Below are positions 32,729 to 44,274 of a stretch of 64,000 nucleotides of DNA, in pieces. A model generated the notes under the pieces. It was given only the letters and a program-made list of their open reading frames with translations. It did no database searches and was not told the DNA's origin. Positions within the stretch are counted from its first letter, which is position 1. Every line of letters starts with the position of its first letter. The DNA is taken from assembly GCA_021018995.1 (NCBI GenBank), contig CM037587.1, positions 71,133,604-71,197,603 of the forward strand, read 5' to 3'. Both the position numbers and the translations under genes were made by a program. The DNA is from Chloranthus sessilifolius. Taxonomy: Eukaryota > Streptophyta > Magnoliopsida > Chloranthales > Chloranthaceae.

Positions 32729-34020
32729 CTTGAATTACGTCATTACTTGCACATGCGTCTTCAGTTGTTACTGTAAAAGCGCGGCCTTGGACGACAGGTT
32801 TCGTAGGTTGTGTCGGCCTCTACGCCGTAGCAGTAGAAATAATGGCTTCTTTTCTCATCTTGGGGCAGTCTTGTATCCTGTGGCCTAATTTCCCACATTT
32901 AAAACATCCTCCCGTGTCCCATCTATAGTCCGACATTTTATGCGGTTTGCCACAATGGGCACATTTCACTTGCTGACTTGAAGATGTCGCTCTTGAAGAT
33001 CCCTGGGTGACTAATGCCCCAGATGTCGGAGTCGGAGCAGGGCCCTCTCTGCGGAACGGTCTCGTAGGAGTAAATGTAATAGACCTCTGATAACTTGTAT
33101 AGGCTGGTCTTGAAACTGGAGTAGGTGCTGACAACCTCGGCTTTTTGTTCCCTGAGTCGTAGTCACTCACTCCCCCTAGATTTACCTTATTCATCCAATC
33201 TCGCCTCTTATTGATATCCCTCTCTGCCACGATGGCCTTCCCCATCACGCCAGCATACATTTCAAGCTCAAATATCGATACCCTTTCTTGAATATTTGGT
33301 CTCATGCCTTCTTCAAATCTATAGGCCTTCAGTTCCTCTGTGGCTACCAATTCTAGAGCAAACCTTGATAACCGCACAAACTCATTACCGTACTCCCTTA
33401 CGGTCATGCTCCCTTGTACAAGATTAGTAAAATCCTTTTTCAATTGATTTCTAACTTATTTAGGGAAATACTCCCTGTTAAATTCCCTTACAAACTCCGC
33501 CCATGCCCATTGGTCCTGTCAACCTTCCACTTCTCTCTTTCTTAATATCGACTTCCACCAAGCATCGGTGTTGCCTTCAAGTTGGAAGGAAGCCCAACCA
33601 AATTTCTCATGTTCAGGGCTCTGGAGTCTCTCTTGTAACTTCTCTATCTTTTTCAACCACTTTTCTGCTTCAAGCGGATCAGTCTGCCCTTGAAATACCA
33701 GAGGTCTCAATCTCCTTAAATCCATAAAAGATGATGGCAACAAAGCAGGAGGTGGTGGTGGTGGCTGCTGCTGATGACTGACATTATTGGCGGCTAACAA
33801 CGCTGTCTGCTCAGCCAAAAGAGCAGTCTGTTGAATCTGCTGAGTCATAGCAGCGGCTATGGTCTCCATAGCCCTAGCCATCCTGTCCATAGGCTCATCA
33901 CAATGACCCCTCTCCACCTCTGGAGGTGGTCTCTGCTCTCCTCTGGAACCCAAAGGAGTGTCATCAATACTCCTCACACTCCTCTGACGACCTCCTCTAG
34001 GCCGACCTCTACTTGTCTAA
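32729..34020 (-). pseudogene. Tekay-like element C: gag
   Basis: Minus-strand chromovirus Gag. The N-terminal part (33519-33977) has a Q/P-rich stretch and PLVFQGQTDPLEAEKWLKKI. The middle (about 33200-33443) has MTVREYGNEFVRLSRFALE and MRPNIQERVSIFELEMYAG. A CCHC zinc knuckle (CFKCGKLGHRIQDC) lies near 32870-32910, preceded by a second half-knuckle CAHCGKPHKMSDYR. It is decayed by a few changes. Gag of the same type is at 47743-48960. Confidence 0.9.
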
Positions 34021-34136
34021 TCCATTGGAATCAGTTACAATGAAATAAAGGTCTCATTAACAAATGGTCCCTAGTATCCAATAAGATCTCAAATCTCTAA
34101 ACAGTCTATGACTTGTCAAACGTCTCTAAAGCCGTT

Positions 34137-34148
34137 GCTTTGATACCA
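34137..34148 (-). promoter_or_regulatory. Element C: primer binding site
   Basis: The minus strand reads TGGTATCAAAGC next to the LTR end, the initiator-Met-tRNA-type site shared by Tekay-like elements. Confidence 0.85.
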
Positions 34149-34618
34149 ACTGTGACAGCCCAGATTTTGGCACCCCAAAACCCGCGCCGTCAGTCGGCTG
34201 GCGGTAAGGCCAAACCCCGAACGCATTACACAACATCTCATTGCACAGTGAAAACAAAGTAGAATCACGCTAACTAACCATTATAACAAAATAAAGAACT
34301 AGTACTATCCCTCAAAAGCTCAAAATGACGGTTCTAATTCCATATGAATACTTATGGGAAAAGAATCGACGAGAACCACCAATAAGGACCATTCCTTACC
34401 GAAACATGGTTCACCAAAAAGTATTAAGTTACAATTTACATTCAAATTAAGCATTCTTCACATCTTCTCAAAATACTGCTCTCTCAACCTAAGGCCAGCT
34501 ATATTTGGCATCGCACAAAGAAAACAACACTCAAGGGGAAGTTCTTCTAGATCCTCACCAGGAGATAACTCAAGATCCTCCCTCCCCAAGATCTCTATTC
34601 CAATGCCTTCACCTGAAC

Positions 34619-34664
34619 CTGTGACATTTAGTCGAGGAATGAGCTTCATCCAAGCTCAGTAGGG
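34619..34664 (-). promoter_or_regulatory. Conserved LTR branch/acceptor block, family C
   Basis: The minus strand reads CCCTACTGAGCT, a spacer, GAAGCTCATTCC, then ACTAAATGTCACAG followed by GT. The block matches 45242-45286 (D) and 47161-47206, 58940-58985 and 63680-63726 (array family), although surrounding LTR sequence does not align. Confidence 0.7.
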
Positions 34665-35514
34665 AAAACTCATAGCATGCTTATATAACATCAACATATA
34701 TCTTATAGCATAATGAAACAAAATGTGTCAAAACATATGCACAGTGTGATTATCATGAAATGAAAGGCACATACAATACTTGTTTGAAATTCATAAGACA
34801 TGCTCCCATTTTATTCCAACATATGAAAAGAAAACTTAAAGTGCTTTATTTAAAGTATTAGAATGAGGAACTATAGCCTCAAGTCCCTCGATGGAATACC
34901 CACCATTGTCGCTCATATGAACCCTTTTTCCCATATATCCAAGGTCCCAAAAAGGTGGACACTTGGCCGAACATAATTATCGTTATATGATAGGAGTCAC
35001 AAAATACAGCACAAAAGTGTACGGATTGGCCGTTGTACCGGTCGGGTATTCACATAGAATCTTAAATCGAGGTACATACATATAGCTTATCACCGTGTAA
35101 AGTGATAATTATAGCTTATATCAAAGGTCAGAACAAAATGTGAAGATCACGCACACATAAATAAATCGGAATGAATCTCGAAAGATTCTATAATACTTGC
35201 ACAATTCAGAAACGTAATGATACACATGCCTTTTCAAATTGAAGTAAACGAAATTCACAAGATTAACTCTAAATTTGTATCATAACATAACACACATACT
35301 AGTAAAGTAAATGCACATGATATCAAATGTTTCCAACCTTAAAATCTTAACCCGCACGCGCTCAATCCGCCGCTTGGGCTTGTCCTTCGTCACACAACGC
35401 CAAGTCACCTAAACATATAAAATCTATGGTTCACACATTAGAACTATGCTAAACATACTTTGACAACTTCCCTCAAATCTCATAGTCAAAACCTAACAAA
35501 ATCCCAAATCTGGC

Positions 35515-36035
35515 AATTTTGATCGATCGAATCCCTATTTCGATTGATCAAAACCCGTTTTCGATCGATCAAATCTCATTTCGATCAGTCAAACTCGTCA
35601 AAGCATATATCACCTCCCAGTTCAATCGAACGATTCTGTCTTTTTGATTGAACGAACACAAATTCGATCAGTCGAACCCTCACAGAGCCAAATAATAACA
35701 ACACAGTTCGATCGAACGAATCCTAATTTGATCGATCGAAAGCACATAATTCGATCGATCGAAACTATTTCGATCGGTCAAATTCCTTAGAAGCTAAACG
35801 ACAATTAACATAGTTCGATCGATCGAATTATAATTCGATCGATCGAGGATATTTCAATCGATCGAATCCTAACAACAAACTTTTCCAAAATCTTTGTTCT
35901 ATACGTTTCAATCGATCAAGTGTGAAATTCGATCAATCAAAACACACTTCCTTCGATCGAACGAATTTCCTCAAACTTCGAATTCTTCCTTCTCAAGTCC
36001 ATTTCAATCGATCGAACTAAATTTTGATCGGTCGA
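35515..36035 (-). repeat. TCGATCGA-word cluster in LTR C
   Basis: About twenty short words built on TTCGATCGATCGAA or TCGATCGGTCAAA, usually separated by 10-30 bp of unrelated sequence. Most are perfect or near-perfect palindromes. Confidence 0.9.
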
Positions 36036-36410
36036 AATGAACAGATTTCTTCTGTTCTTGTGTTTTTCACATTCGTTCTCTTCTCTTTCCGAAATCAAAC
36101 CATTTTCTTATGATTCTTTGATTCCAAATTAAATAAAAATCATAACTAATGCAGATTTCAAAATCTATCCCTAATTTTGTACCTTGATCCCATCCGAATC
36201 CTTGATCCTTGCTTCTAGATCGGATTAGGGTTTCACCAAGCGAACAACAGCTATTCGTCATTCCAAACCCTTCGCAGCAAGCCTCGAGAATGGATCGTTC
36301 TCCAATCCAACCGCAATCAATACCCACGATTCCTTCTCTCTCTTTTTAACTCCTTATGATCAGCTATAAATTTGGTATTGAATGCAAATTAAATAAGGCA
36401 TTTATTTCCC

Positions 36411-36420
36411 CTTTATAACC
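36411..36420 (-). promoter_or_regulatory. TATA-like box of LTR C
   Basis: GGTTATAAAG on the minus strand, about 210 bp from the LTR start, close to the TATA offset in families D and the array. Confidence 0.45.
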
Positions 36421-36628
36421 AAGCCCTGGGCTTAGGTGTGACACAACTACACCAAGGTTGGTGTACGTGTATTCACGAACTCATAACCTAACCTACTTAT
36501 ACGAAATCCAATCCGTCAGATTTGATCTATAGACATTACAAGTTCAATGACACAGTCCTCGACTTACGGATCCTTAGGCACGCATACCGAGGCATATAGT
36601 TCATAGGTCAGAACTCAGGGACGTTACA

Positions 36629-36920
36629 CATTCAGTAGGTTGGAAAGATTAATATTATCCAAATTGGGCAAGGTAAAAAAATTATGCTAGGGCCCAATAC
36701 CATCTGGGTTCTTTGGTAACTTCAATAAATAAAAATAATAGATAAATCTATATTATGCCACTTCTAACATTAATTAACGCAAAAAAAAGCTATAGAAGTG
36801 TCAAGGCATATGTGAAATTATTCAACTGTATACCAACATCAGTAAATGTAAATGATTGCAAAATTTTATTTTATTTTTTTTCCGTAAAAGAAAAACATCA
36901 GTAAAAGTGAACTCTGATAC
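36629..36920. other. AT-rich flank right of element C
   Basis: Unique AT-rich DNA beyond the LTR edge. An imperfect inverted repeat (CCACTTCT with AGAAGTGTC) lies near 36758-36806. No gene is recognised. Confidence 0.5.
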
Positions 36921-37066
36921 GTGGAATATGGCAGAATGCTCTGAATCAACAGGAAGTGTCTTTACTTTATGCTTGCATGCGAGAGTACAAATGGGCCTTC
37001 GGAGATAAGGGTCTCTTTATTTGCAAATGCTATGTCTTTTCCTGCTTCTATCGCAGCTACTGTAGG
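36921..37066 (-). pseudogene. DXR: DXR exon relic (1-deoxy-D-xylulose 5-phosphate reductoisomerase)
   Basis: The minus strand reads [25 protein letters not shown], continues [11 protein letters not shown], and then, after a frame change and a stop, gives [15 protein letters not shown] followed by GTATC. This is one exon of plant DXR (canonical [31 protein letters not shown]... ILPADSEHSAIFQ), with an acceptor-like CTCAG before it and a donor-like GT after it, at positions where plant DXR genes have introns. DXR is the plastid enzyme of the MEP isoprenoid pathway; the exon covers part of its NADPH/DXP-binding domain. Substitutions, one frameshift and one in-frame stop mark it as a pseudogene. 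No other DXR exon was found next to it. Confidence 0.88.
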
Positions 37067-38483
37067 CTGAGATATTACAGAGAACTAATTATTCAGTAAG
37101 TGAACATATAAATTTGTCATTTAATGTTATTACTTATTAAGCAAATCAAAAGGACCTCATCACCATATAACTGCATAGTAAAAGCCTAATCTATACTTTA
37201 ATGTTATACTAAAAGCCCGATCTATACTTTCGCCAACCAATTTGTCATTCAATGTTATACTAAAAGCCTGATCTATACTTTTTCCAACCAATTTGTCTAC
37301 GCTCTATTATCAACAATAACAAAATTAACTTCAAAATGGGGGAATTGGTAAATTTAGTAAAGGGTAACCAACCCGTACGCTGTTGAGATTAAACAGGTCA
37401 ATGATTCTAAAAATGGTGCCACATGGTTCACGAGATCATCATATATATCAGGTTTGGCCCTAAGATTGCAACATAGATCAAATTCAGCCATATATATAAA
37501 ATTGTGATTATTCTTGTTTTTAATGTGAGTTAAATTTCTATGTATAGTACCTCAGTCTCCCCTGTTTTATTCTTTAATGAAAGTCCCCAACTTATCACAA
37601 AAAAAGAATGACAAAACTCTTTACAAACCAGATTTGGATTAAGAGGTTACAAGCGCCCTAAAACGAACAGCCAAACCAGATTTTGATGATTGCGTGGTAG
37701 TATACATTTGTCAGGCTTTTAGCTCTTAACATATGGTGTGGGACAATTTCAATACAATCTTAGGACAAATCCATTCTAGATGACTTTCTCATGCACCACG
37801 TAACACCATGTGGCGCCAAAAGAATGATATGTGTAGTTGTGTATAGAATCAAGGACCCTTATATCAACTCTTGGTATATTAGATTAAATTCTGATGAAAA
37901 GTTTGGCCACATTTTTCTTTTGGTAACTTGGAGTGGGACATAACAACTAAACACCCACAAATTAGGTGTGATTGCCACCAAGTAAATGTTCCACCTTTAT
38001 GTCAACTTGAATCATTAAGTAAGTGATGACCTGTGGTTCAACTTCTCCTTATCACCATAGTTGTGTATGGTATTGACAAGAAGAAGACTGGCTTAATCAT
38101 ATTTGGACTAACAAATAAAATTTTCACTAAGTATAGTAAGGACTGACAAATAAAAATTTAACTATGCTACTAAGAAGTTTACTGTTCCCACTACAAACCT
38201 AACACGGTGGGATGTGATAGATGAGTTGTGAACTTTTGGAGAAGCCGGTCAAAGGCCTCCCTCTAATAAACCAGCACTATCATCTTCATTAATGTAACTA
38301 GGCAAAAATTTGTCATAGAATTGGGGGATTTGACGAGAGTCACACAAATAGAACTGGCAATGGAAAGTTAGACATGTAATTTCTTACTAATTTAATTTCC
38401 AGAAAGTATTTATCAAAAAATAGAAAGGTCCAGAAGACCCAAAAAATATAAAGGTGACACGTTATAAAAGAATACTGTGTTAC
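37067..38483. other. AT-rich DNA between the two gene relics
   Basis: No coding homology is recognised on either strand. Three degenerate copies of an approximately 53-bp unit (TGTTATACTAAAAGCC, GATCTATACTTT, CCAACCAATTTGTC) lie at about 37165-37305. The rest could be intron or intergenic DNA brought with the gene fragments. Confidence 0.55.
37165..37305. repeat. About 53-bp tandem repeat, three degenerate copies
   Basis: The shared words are TAAAAGCCYGATCTATACTTT and CCAACCAATTTGTC. Confidence 0.75.
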
Positions 38484-38680
38484 CTGTTCAGCAATGCTTG
38501 CTGCTTCAGCATAGGCATCCTAAATATTTTCAGCAAGCCTGTGTAGCAATATGTTTGAAATTCCTCGGCAACAATGAATGGGCTAGTGCCTAATGGTAGA
38601 AGTGCAATCTGCCAATAGTTTATAAAGTCAATGACAAGGCCACCAAAAAATGTGGCCATGTTATGAATATAATTTCCAAC
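38484..38680 (-). pseudogene. ABCB transporter exon relic (P-glycoprotein, ABCB6/20-like)
   Basis: The minus strand reads ACAG|VGNYIHNMATFFGGLVIDFI, then a WQIALLPLGTSPFIVA-like run, then ISNILLHRLAENI and DAYAEAASIAEQ followed by GTAACA. This matches one exon of plant full-size ABCB transporters (first transmembrane domain and intracellular loop), nearest in wording to ABCB6/ABCB20. Both splice edges look intact (ACAG acceptor, CAG|GTAACA donor). Frame changes and an in-frame stop between the recognisable segments show decay. ABCB proteins export auxin and other substrates at the plasma membrane; this relic could not make one. Confidence 0.85.
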
Positions 38681-38825
38681 CTGTTACACCGGAGCCCCTT
38701 TATTAGCAGGTAAAATCTAATAGATAATAAATGTGCATGAAACAATTATAAAACAAATGTTAAAATAGTAAAGTGAAACAAAGGATCCTCCAATGCATGG
38801 AGCATTATTCAAATCTGAGATATAT

Positions 38826-38873
38826 TTTCTCACCGAGAGCAGATTGAATGAGCAAGACATCACTTAATACTTG
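38826..38873 (-). pseudogene. ABCB transporter upstream exon relic
   Basis: The minus strand reads QVLSDVLLIQSALGEK, the segment that directly precedes VGNYIHN in plant ABCB6/20-like proteins. It lies 145 bp upstream of the exon at 38484-38680 in the correct order and orientation, so the fragment includes the intervening intron. The donor position reads AAA|ATATAT rather than GT. The upstream end is unclear because TTGAAAATGGGGTCAA is duplicated nearby (38868-38885 and 38917-38933). Confidence 0.72.
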
Positions 38874-39087
38874 ACCCCATTTTCAATTGTGCATTGGTTT
38901 TGGGCACCTTTGACCCCATTTTCAATGGTGAATATGCATCGGATCATGTCCAAATATTTTGGATTGCACCTGATCGATCTTGCCTAAGTTTCTATTGCAC
39001 CTGATCCTCGTGATGGGTGCTACATGGTGACCAGCTGATCTGGAAGGGCTGCATCTGGACGCATAGTCTCGGACCCCTCTCTCTCTC

Positions 39088-39144
<57 letters not shown>

Positions 39145-40744
39145 CCAGCATTGACTTACAAAACTTGATCTCTCCTATTACTAAAATTTTCCTGAAATTT
39201 TTAACATTACCAATTAGATAAAGTTAATTTTTTATTAACACCATCTAGACTTGAATATTAAAATTTGCTTTCAAAATTTCAAAATCCAGCAACATGAGGG
39301 CATTAAAAACAATGTCATTGTCACCAAATTTGGCACTTCATGTTATATTCACAATCGATTAAGTGATCAATTAAGAAAAATCCCAAAATTTTTAATCCAT
39401 ATTCTATACACAATCAATTAATTAATCAATTAAGAAAAATCAAACCTTGATTAAATTTAAAACACTCGATCAAAATCTCTCATTACTAAAATTTTAAACA
39501 TTAACCATACTGATTAAAAGTGAGTTAAAATTACTTATACGTATCGATGATTAATGTCAAATCAAACAAAACCAAATTGACGAACCTTGTTAATGGCAGC
39601 ACAAACGAAGTTGCATCTGAGAACAATGTGGCTGAGCAAGATGCTGAAATCTCCTCGAGATTCTTGGTTCTTCGATTGCTTGTTGAGTACATGATGAGTG
39701 ATCATCATCAGATCTACTCGAAAAGCATCAGCCTCGTGATCCATGTCTCGGCTCAATCTTCTTCCTCCCCAGCCGTCTTCTCTTTCAATGAGCTAAAAAA
39801 ATTTTGATTTTTTTGATCAACTCGAAACAATTAGAGCCCAAATGACACTGATTTCATAGATCCGACTGGGAGATTTCTAGGTATTGGAAATGAGATTTCA
39901 TAGATCTAAGGAGGATTACGAGAATCTCTATGGCTGCAATGGTAGGGGGAAGCTAGGGATTTCATTAGAGAGAAGAGAGGGAGATGGAGGCTAGGGATTT
40001 CATCCTTGCTGGTGGACCAATTGAGGTCTATTTAGAACCCTAGGCCTGAATCAGACCATAGCAAATGAAGAACAAATGGCTAGAACAAGGAGATGAGAAA
40101 TTGTAGAAGTTGTAGAAGAAGTAGAAGAAGAGGAAGAAATCAACGAAGAAGTCCACCTGTTGGTTTTGAAACCTTCAAAATCGCTACGAATACCTCCAAA
40201 TGAGTGAATAATACTCTGAACAAAACCTAATTCCCAAACCGAATGCTTCCTCACCCAATCCGTCCTCCGAATTCCTAAAGAATCCGTCAAAACCGTAAAA
40301 TCATGCAGTGATGTATCAATTCAATTACTGCGGTCTGATCGAAGATCCCAAGCCCGATGCTATGGAAAGGGATCGACACCAGAAACAATCCAACTGTAAG
40401 ATCTCCTTCTTCATCCTTGTTCAACGATCTGACTGTTCTTAACTTATCAATCTACTGTCATTTGATTTCCGCCATGAAATCTCGAGATAGAAGCCCAGAG
40501 ATCATCGAATTCAGCTTATTTTTTATGCCAAGAAATCGAGGTCGATTTGGAACCCTAGGCCTAAATTAGACGATTTGTTGAGAGAGAGGAAGAGGAGAGA
40601 GGCAAGGGTTTGAGAGAGAAAGAAAGAGATGAAGTAAGGGAGACGGTGGTTTTGTTTGCATAATAAAGGGTGAAACTTTGGAAATAGGGTCCTCCCAATA
40701 GATTTTGCACGTGATGAGGGTGAGAGTTGCACGTGATGAGGGTT
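38874..40744. other. AT-rich non-LTR DNA, no gene recognised
   Basis: Contains a TA microsatellite (39092-39140) and several short open frames without recognisable domains (for example around 39547-39807 and 40051-40290). Two related segments, TTGAGGTCTATTTAGAACCC at about 40020 and ATCGAGGTCGATTTGGAACC at about 40532, show an internal direct repeat of about 35-40 bp about 510 bp apart. It may be the interior of the transposon ending at 40870. Confidence 0.5.
39092..39140. repeat. TA microsatellite
   Basis: About 24 TA dinucleotides. Confidence 0.95.
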
Positions 40745-40870
40745 AAGTAATTAAACCACTGTTTTATTATAATAAACCACCGGTTTTGGTAGTGGATTAT
40801 TATACTACTGCTTGAGCAGTGGTTCTTTATATATTTGCAAGTGAGATTTATGTGCCATTTTCACGTAGTG
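40745..40870 (-). mobile_element. CACTA (En/Spm)-type transposon terminus
   Basis: Read on the minus strand from 40870 the sequence begins CACTACGTGAAAATGGCAC, close to the CACTACAAGAAAA consensus of plant CACTA ends. Subterminal inverted words follow (ACCACTGCTCAAGCAGTAGT and further ACCGGTGGTTTA / AAACAGTGGTTT), which is characteristic of the superfamily. The three bases outside are GTA. No matching opposite end was found in the window, so the extent is unknown; the transposon could extend left and contain the gene relics. Confidence 0.6.
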
Positions 40871-41297
40871 GTATTTCGATAAGGACCAGGAAATCTCGAG
40901 ACATTTGGGTATCCATCATCAACTAAGTAATATTTCTTTATATAGAAAAACATATATAAATTATTGGCTCTCTATTTTGAAATTTTATATATTTTAACGA
41001 CATTAAAAAACTAAAAGATATAGATGATTTATCAGTGGCCTATGAAAGGATCAGCTTTATAAAGCAAACCCTAGTGCGCTACTATCTACTGTGGAGCCTT
41101 CCCAACCAGCAAGGACTTGCTGAAATTTCAAGTTTCGGATGAATTGTAGAATCTGCATGGCATGTGTGTTGATGTACATATGGAAAAAGATGAGAGAAGC
41201 AGATCATGTGAATTTGATGAGCATGAGAGATTCTAAAATTTGGATGTACTTCGATTAGATTATCATCAAATTTTATGAAAAATTGTCATATATATGC

Positions 41298-41375
<78 letters not shown>

Positions 41376-42002
41376 CTTGGATTCAAGACAAAATATGAAA
41401 AATTGGATTAGATTTCTCAAAACACAGAGAGAAATATGAAATTCTAATTCTTGAAAAAACAGGTTTCTAACAGGGGTAGGGCAGGGGCAATTCATTGTAG
41501 ATGTTGAAGTAGCTATTGATACATCTAGGATTTATCTTCCAGCATCACTACTATCATGAAAAAACATGTTCTAGGACACAAAGGATTGACTCAAAAATTT
41601 CAATGATGGAATCAAGCTCTATTTTGACTTGGTTTAGCTTATACCACTCTGCCTAAATAATTCCTAGAGACCTTAATAATAGAATATATTCATGTAGATG
41701 AAAAAAATACCAAATCTATTTCAACAATATATAGGGCAGTTCACAGGGTGATAAAATTCTTTAGTTTCATGGCACTTGATCAATGACATGTAGTTATTTT
41801 GAGACTGTCTACTTGCTATGAATACGGACCTTGGTAATCATCCACTGTAATGCTTTCAGCACAAAGTAAGAAAATCCACAAAAAAACTGAAATAACTGAC
41901 AACAGAATTGTATCTCTTTTGTCAGCCTAGACATGAAGGGACTAAGACATTAATCTAGTAATTACAATCTAAAAGAAAAAGTGACTCAAAATCATATAAT
42001 CT
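40871..42002. other. AT-rich DNA, no gene recognised
   Basis: A TG/TA compound microsatellite lies at 41297-41371. The short open frame over it is an artefact. No transposon terminus or host exon was identified. Confidence 0.55.
41297..41371. repeat. TG/TA compound microsatellite
   Basis: About 8 TG followed by about 30 TA dinucleotides. Confidence 0.95.
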
Positions 42003-42113
42003 CAATCAAGGTTTAAGATCACAATATGAGTACTAAGACATTAATCAAGGTTTAAGATCACAGTATGGGGACTAAGACATTAATCAAGGTTTAAGATCAC
42101 AGTATAGGGACTT
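42003..42113. repeat. 39-bp tandem repeat, about three copies
   Basis: The unit contains AATCAAGGTTTAAGATCACA and GGGACTAAGACATT. Copies start near 42004, 42043 and 42082. Confidence 0.92.
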
Positions 42114-42415
42114 TCCAACTTTCATGGATTAACCAAGTTGATTCTCTATACTTGAATTATTATCATAGGACTCTCAATTTTTTAATTGTAATAGTTGAAC
42201 ATCAATGTGAGGCTAAAAAACTTTAGTTCTAGCTTAATGTCATCAGTCACTACATATCCATTTACCAACAACATAATATAAAGGAAACAACCGACCGATA
42301 TCTAAGCACCTTTTTTATTTACAAAATAATAAAAATACAAAAAAGTAAAAAAAATATTGCAAAAGGGCATTTTTGATCATTTTCAGGTTCATATCCGATA
42401 CATATTGGCCGATAT
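42114..42415. other. AT-rich flank left of LTR D
   Basis: No gene or repeat is recognised up to the LTR edge at 42416. Confidence 0.5.
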
Positions 42416-42654
42416 TGTAACATCTTGAAATTTTCGACTTAAAGAGTGTACCTCAGAATGCGTGCCCGACTTTGAATAGTGTACCTCAGGATGCATGCCC
42501 GTCTGGTCATTTGTTTGATCAAGTGAAAATCAACTTTATGAGTTAGGTTATATTAGGTTTGAGGTGAAAGGACATGTGTGTGTGTGGTGTTATATCTGTT
42601 AGTAAGGTCATATACACCTATCAATGTGTATGTGTGTTCTATACCCAAGTTTGG

Positions 42655-42667
42655 GTTATAATAAAAG
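42655..42667 (+). promoter_or_regulatory. TATA-like box of LTR D
   Basis: GTTATAATAAAAG, about 240 bp from the LTR start. Confidence 0.45.
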
Positions 42668-43074
42668 CTTAAGAGAAGCTATCCCCTTATGTTTAATGTG
42701 GGTTGTTAGGAGTTTAAGAACGGAGAGAGAGAGAGAGAGAGGTTAGTGAGAAAGAAGAGGAGATGTTTGGGAGTAAATGCAAAAGATTTGTGCATGGAAT
42801 TTGCAGATTTAAGACCGTACACGAGCTTTAAATTCCGACGAAATCGCACGTGGGATCTCGTGGAGTTGAGGCTAGGAACCCTAGCTCTAGATCCAAGCCC
42901 TTGAATCACTCATACGTTGAATTGAGGTAAGGTTTTGTTAATTGATGAAATGTGTGATGTTGTGCTTTAAATTAATGTATGGATGTTGGATTAAAAGGAG
43001 GAAAAGAAGAAAAAAATAGAGAAAAGGTTGAAAGAGAGATGTACAGCCACAAAGGATGTTTTTCTGTCAAAATC

Positions 43075-43325
43075 ATTAATTGATTTTAAAATTGATTAAT
43101 CGATTGTTATCAGAAGGTAAAATCAGGAAACTTCAGCTCGAAACCGATTAATCGAATTTAATTCGATTAATATATTTTTGAATTTCGATTAATCGATTAA
43201 TCGACTGGATACTTCTAGTGGCTGGAAAAAGGTGGAGTTTGGGAAAACTGATTAATCGATATTAAAATTGATTAATCGATTTTGGAATTTTGATTAATCG
43301 ATATTGGGATCAATTAATCGATTTT
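43075..43325 (+). repeat. ATTAATCGATT word cluster in LTR D
   Basis: About a dozen words of GATTAATCGATT type, many perfect palindromes around ATCGAT or TTAA, interspersed with short unique spacers. Confidence 0.88.
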
Positions 43326-43680
43326 GACTGTGCTTGCCGACACTATTTCGGTATTTCGACCATACCTTTTTATTTCAAACTCCGATTGACGCAATTCTTG
43401 GGCATTGGAAATATGACAACGAACTCTACAACCTTTGTGATTTAATTATTTTGTGAATCCAAAGATTTAAAGGTCAAAATTTAGGGTTGCATCAAACTCT
43501 ATATTATCATGAACTTGCCCATTTCTTCCTCATTTTTGATAAATACTTAAATAAGTCTAGGTTTTTAGTGAGTAGAGTTAATCCTTGATGCATCATTGTG
43601 TGCTTGTAATGTAGATTAAGTGTGGTGGCCATCGATAGGATTTTGCTTGGTTCCGCGTAACTTCAAGGGTTAAGGTATGG

Positions 43681-44040
43681 GAAATTTAATATCCTATTAT
43701 ATTTTTGAAATTGATTCATAAATGTCTTGATTTAATCAAATGAAAATGATAAGTGTGATTTGAAGTGTTGCCATTTAAAATCGATGCTTGAATCTAATTG
43801 AACGTGTAGGGGAAATTTAATATCCTATTGTATTTTTGAAATTGATTCATAGATGCCTTGATTTAATCAAATGAAAATGATAAGTATGATTTGAAGTGTT
43901 GCCATTTAAAATCGATGCTTGAATCTAATTGGACGTATAGGGGAACTTCAATATAAACTTAGATGTTTAACTTCGATTCATAATCTTTGATGTGTTTAGT
44001 CTTTGATGTGTCTATATGAAAAATGATAAGTTTGACTGTG
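43681..44040 (+). repeat. 131-bp tandem repeat in LTR D
   Basis: Starts at 43681, 43812 and about 43943. The first two copies are nearly identical and the third degenerates. Confidence 0.9.
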
Positions 44041-44274
44041 ATTTGAACTAGAACTTGAACTCCTTGTAAATTAGAATTTGAAACCTTTTGAGTCCGAAAT
44101 GTGAATTTTGAACTATGAACCTAAATCGAGAATTTTACTATGGTATTCAAATTAAAATTGATCTTTAAATGGTGAAGTTTAAATCTTTTGAACAATGAAT
44201 GTGAACTTTGAACCATGATTTAAGAAGTTGAACGTGAATGTAAATTTTGAAGCCTTTGAGTCTCTTAGAATGGT

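Larger units (their letters stand above)
34151..36628 (-). repeat. Tekay-like element C: 5' LTR
   Basis: 2478 bp. On the minus strand it starts TGTAACGTCCC and ends GGCTGTCACA beside the primer site. A TATA-like box lies at 36411-36420. A donor-like CAAG|GTAC at 36182 and the conserved acceptor block at 34619-34664 outline a leader intron. A TCGATCGA word cluster occupies 35515-36035. The partner LTR is outside the window. Confidence 0.82.

Noticed and set aside
34137-34148. tRNA-like sequences next to LTRs as possible tRNA genes
   Set aside because: Only the 12-18 bases complementary to a tRNA 3' end are present; these are primer binding sites.
38187-38200. CACTACAAACC as a possible left end of the CACTA transposon
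   Set aside because: Beyond the first seven bases it does not match the terminus at 40870, and no subterminal inverted words follow.
39547-40569. Several 60-86-aa open frames on both strands in the AT-rich region
   Set aside because: No recognisable domain, no consistent splice-like edges, and they overlap on both strands; treated as chance.
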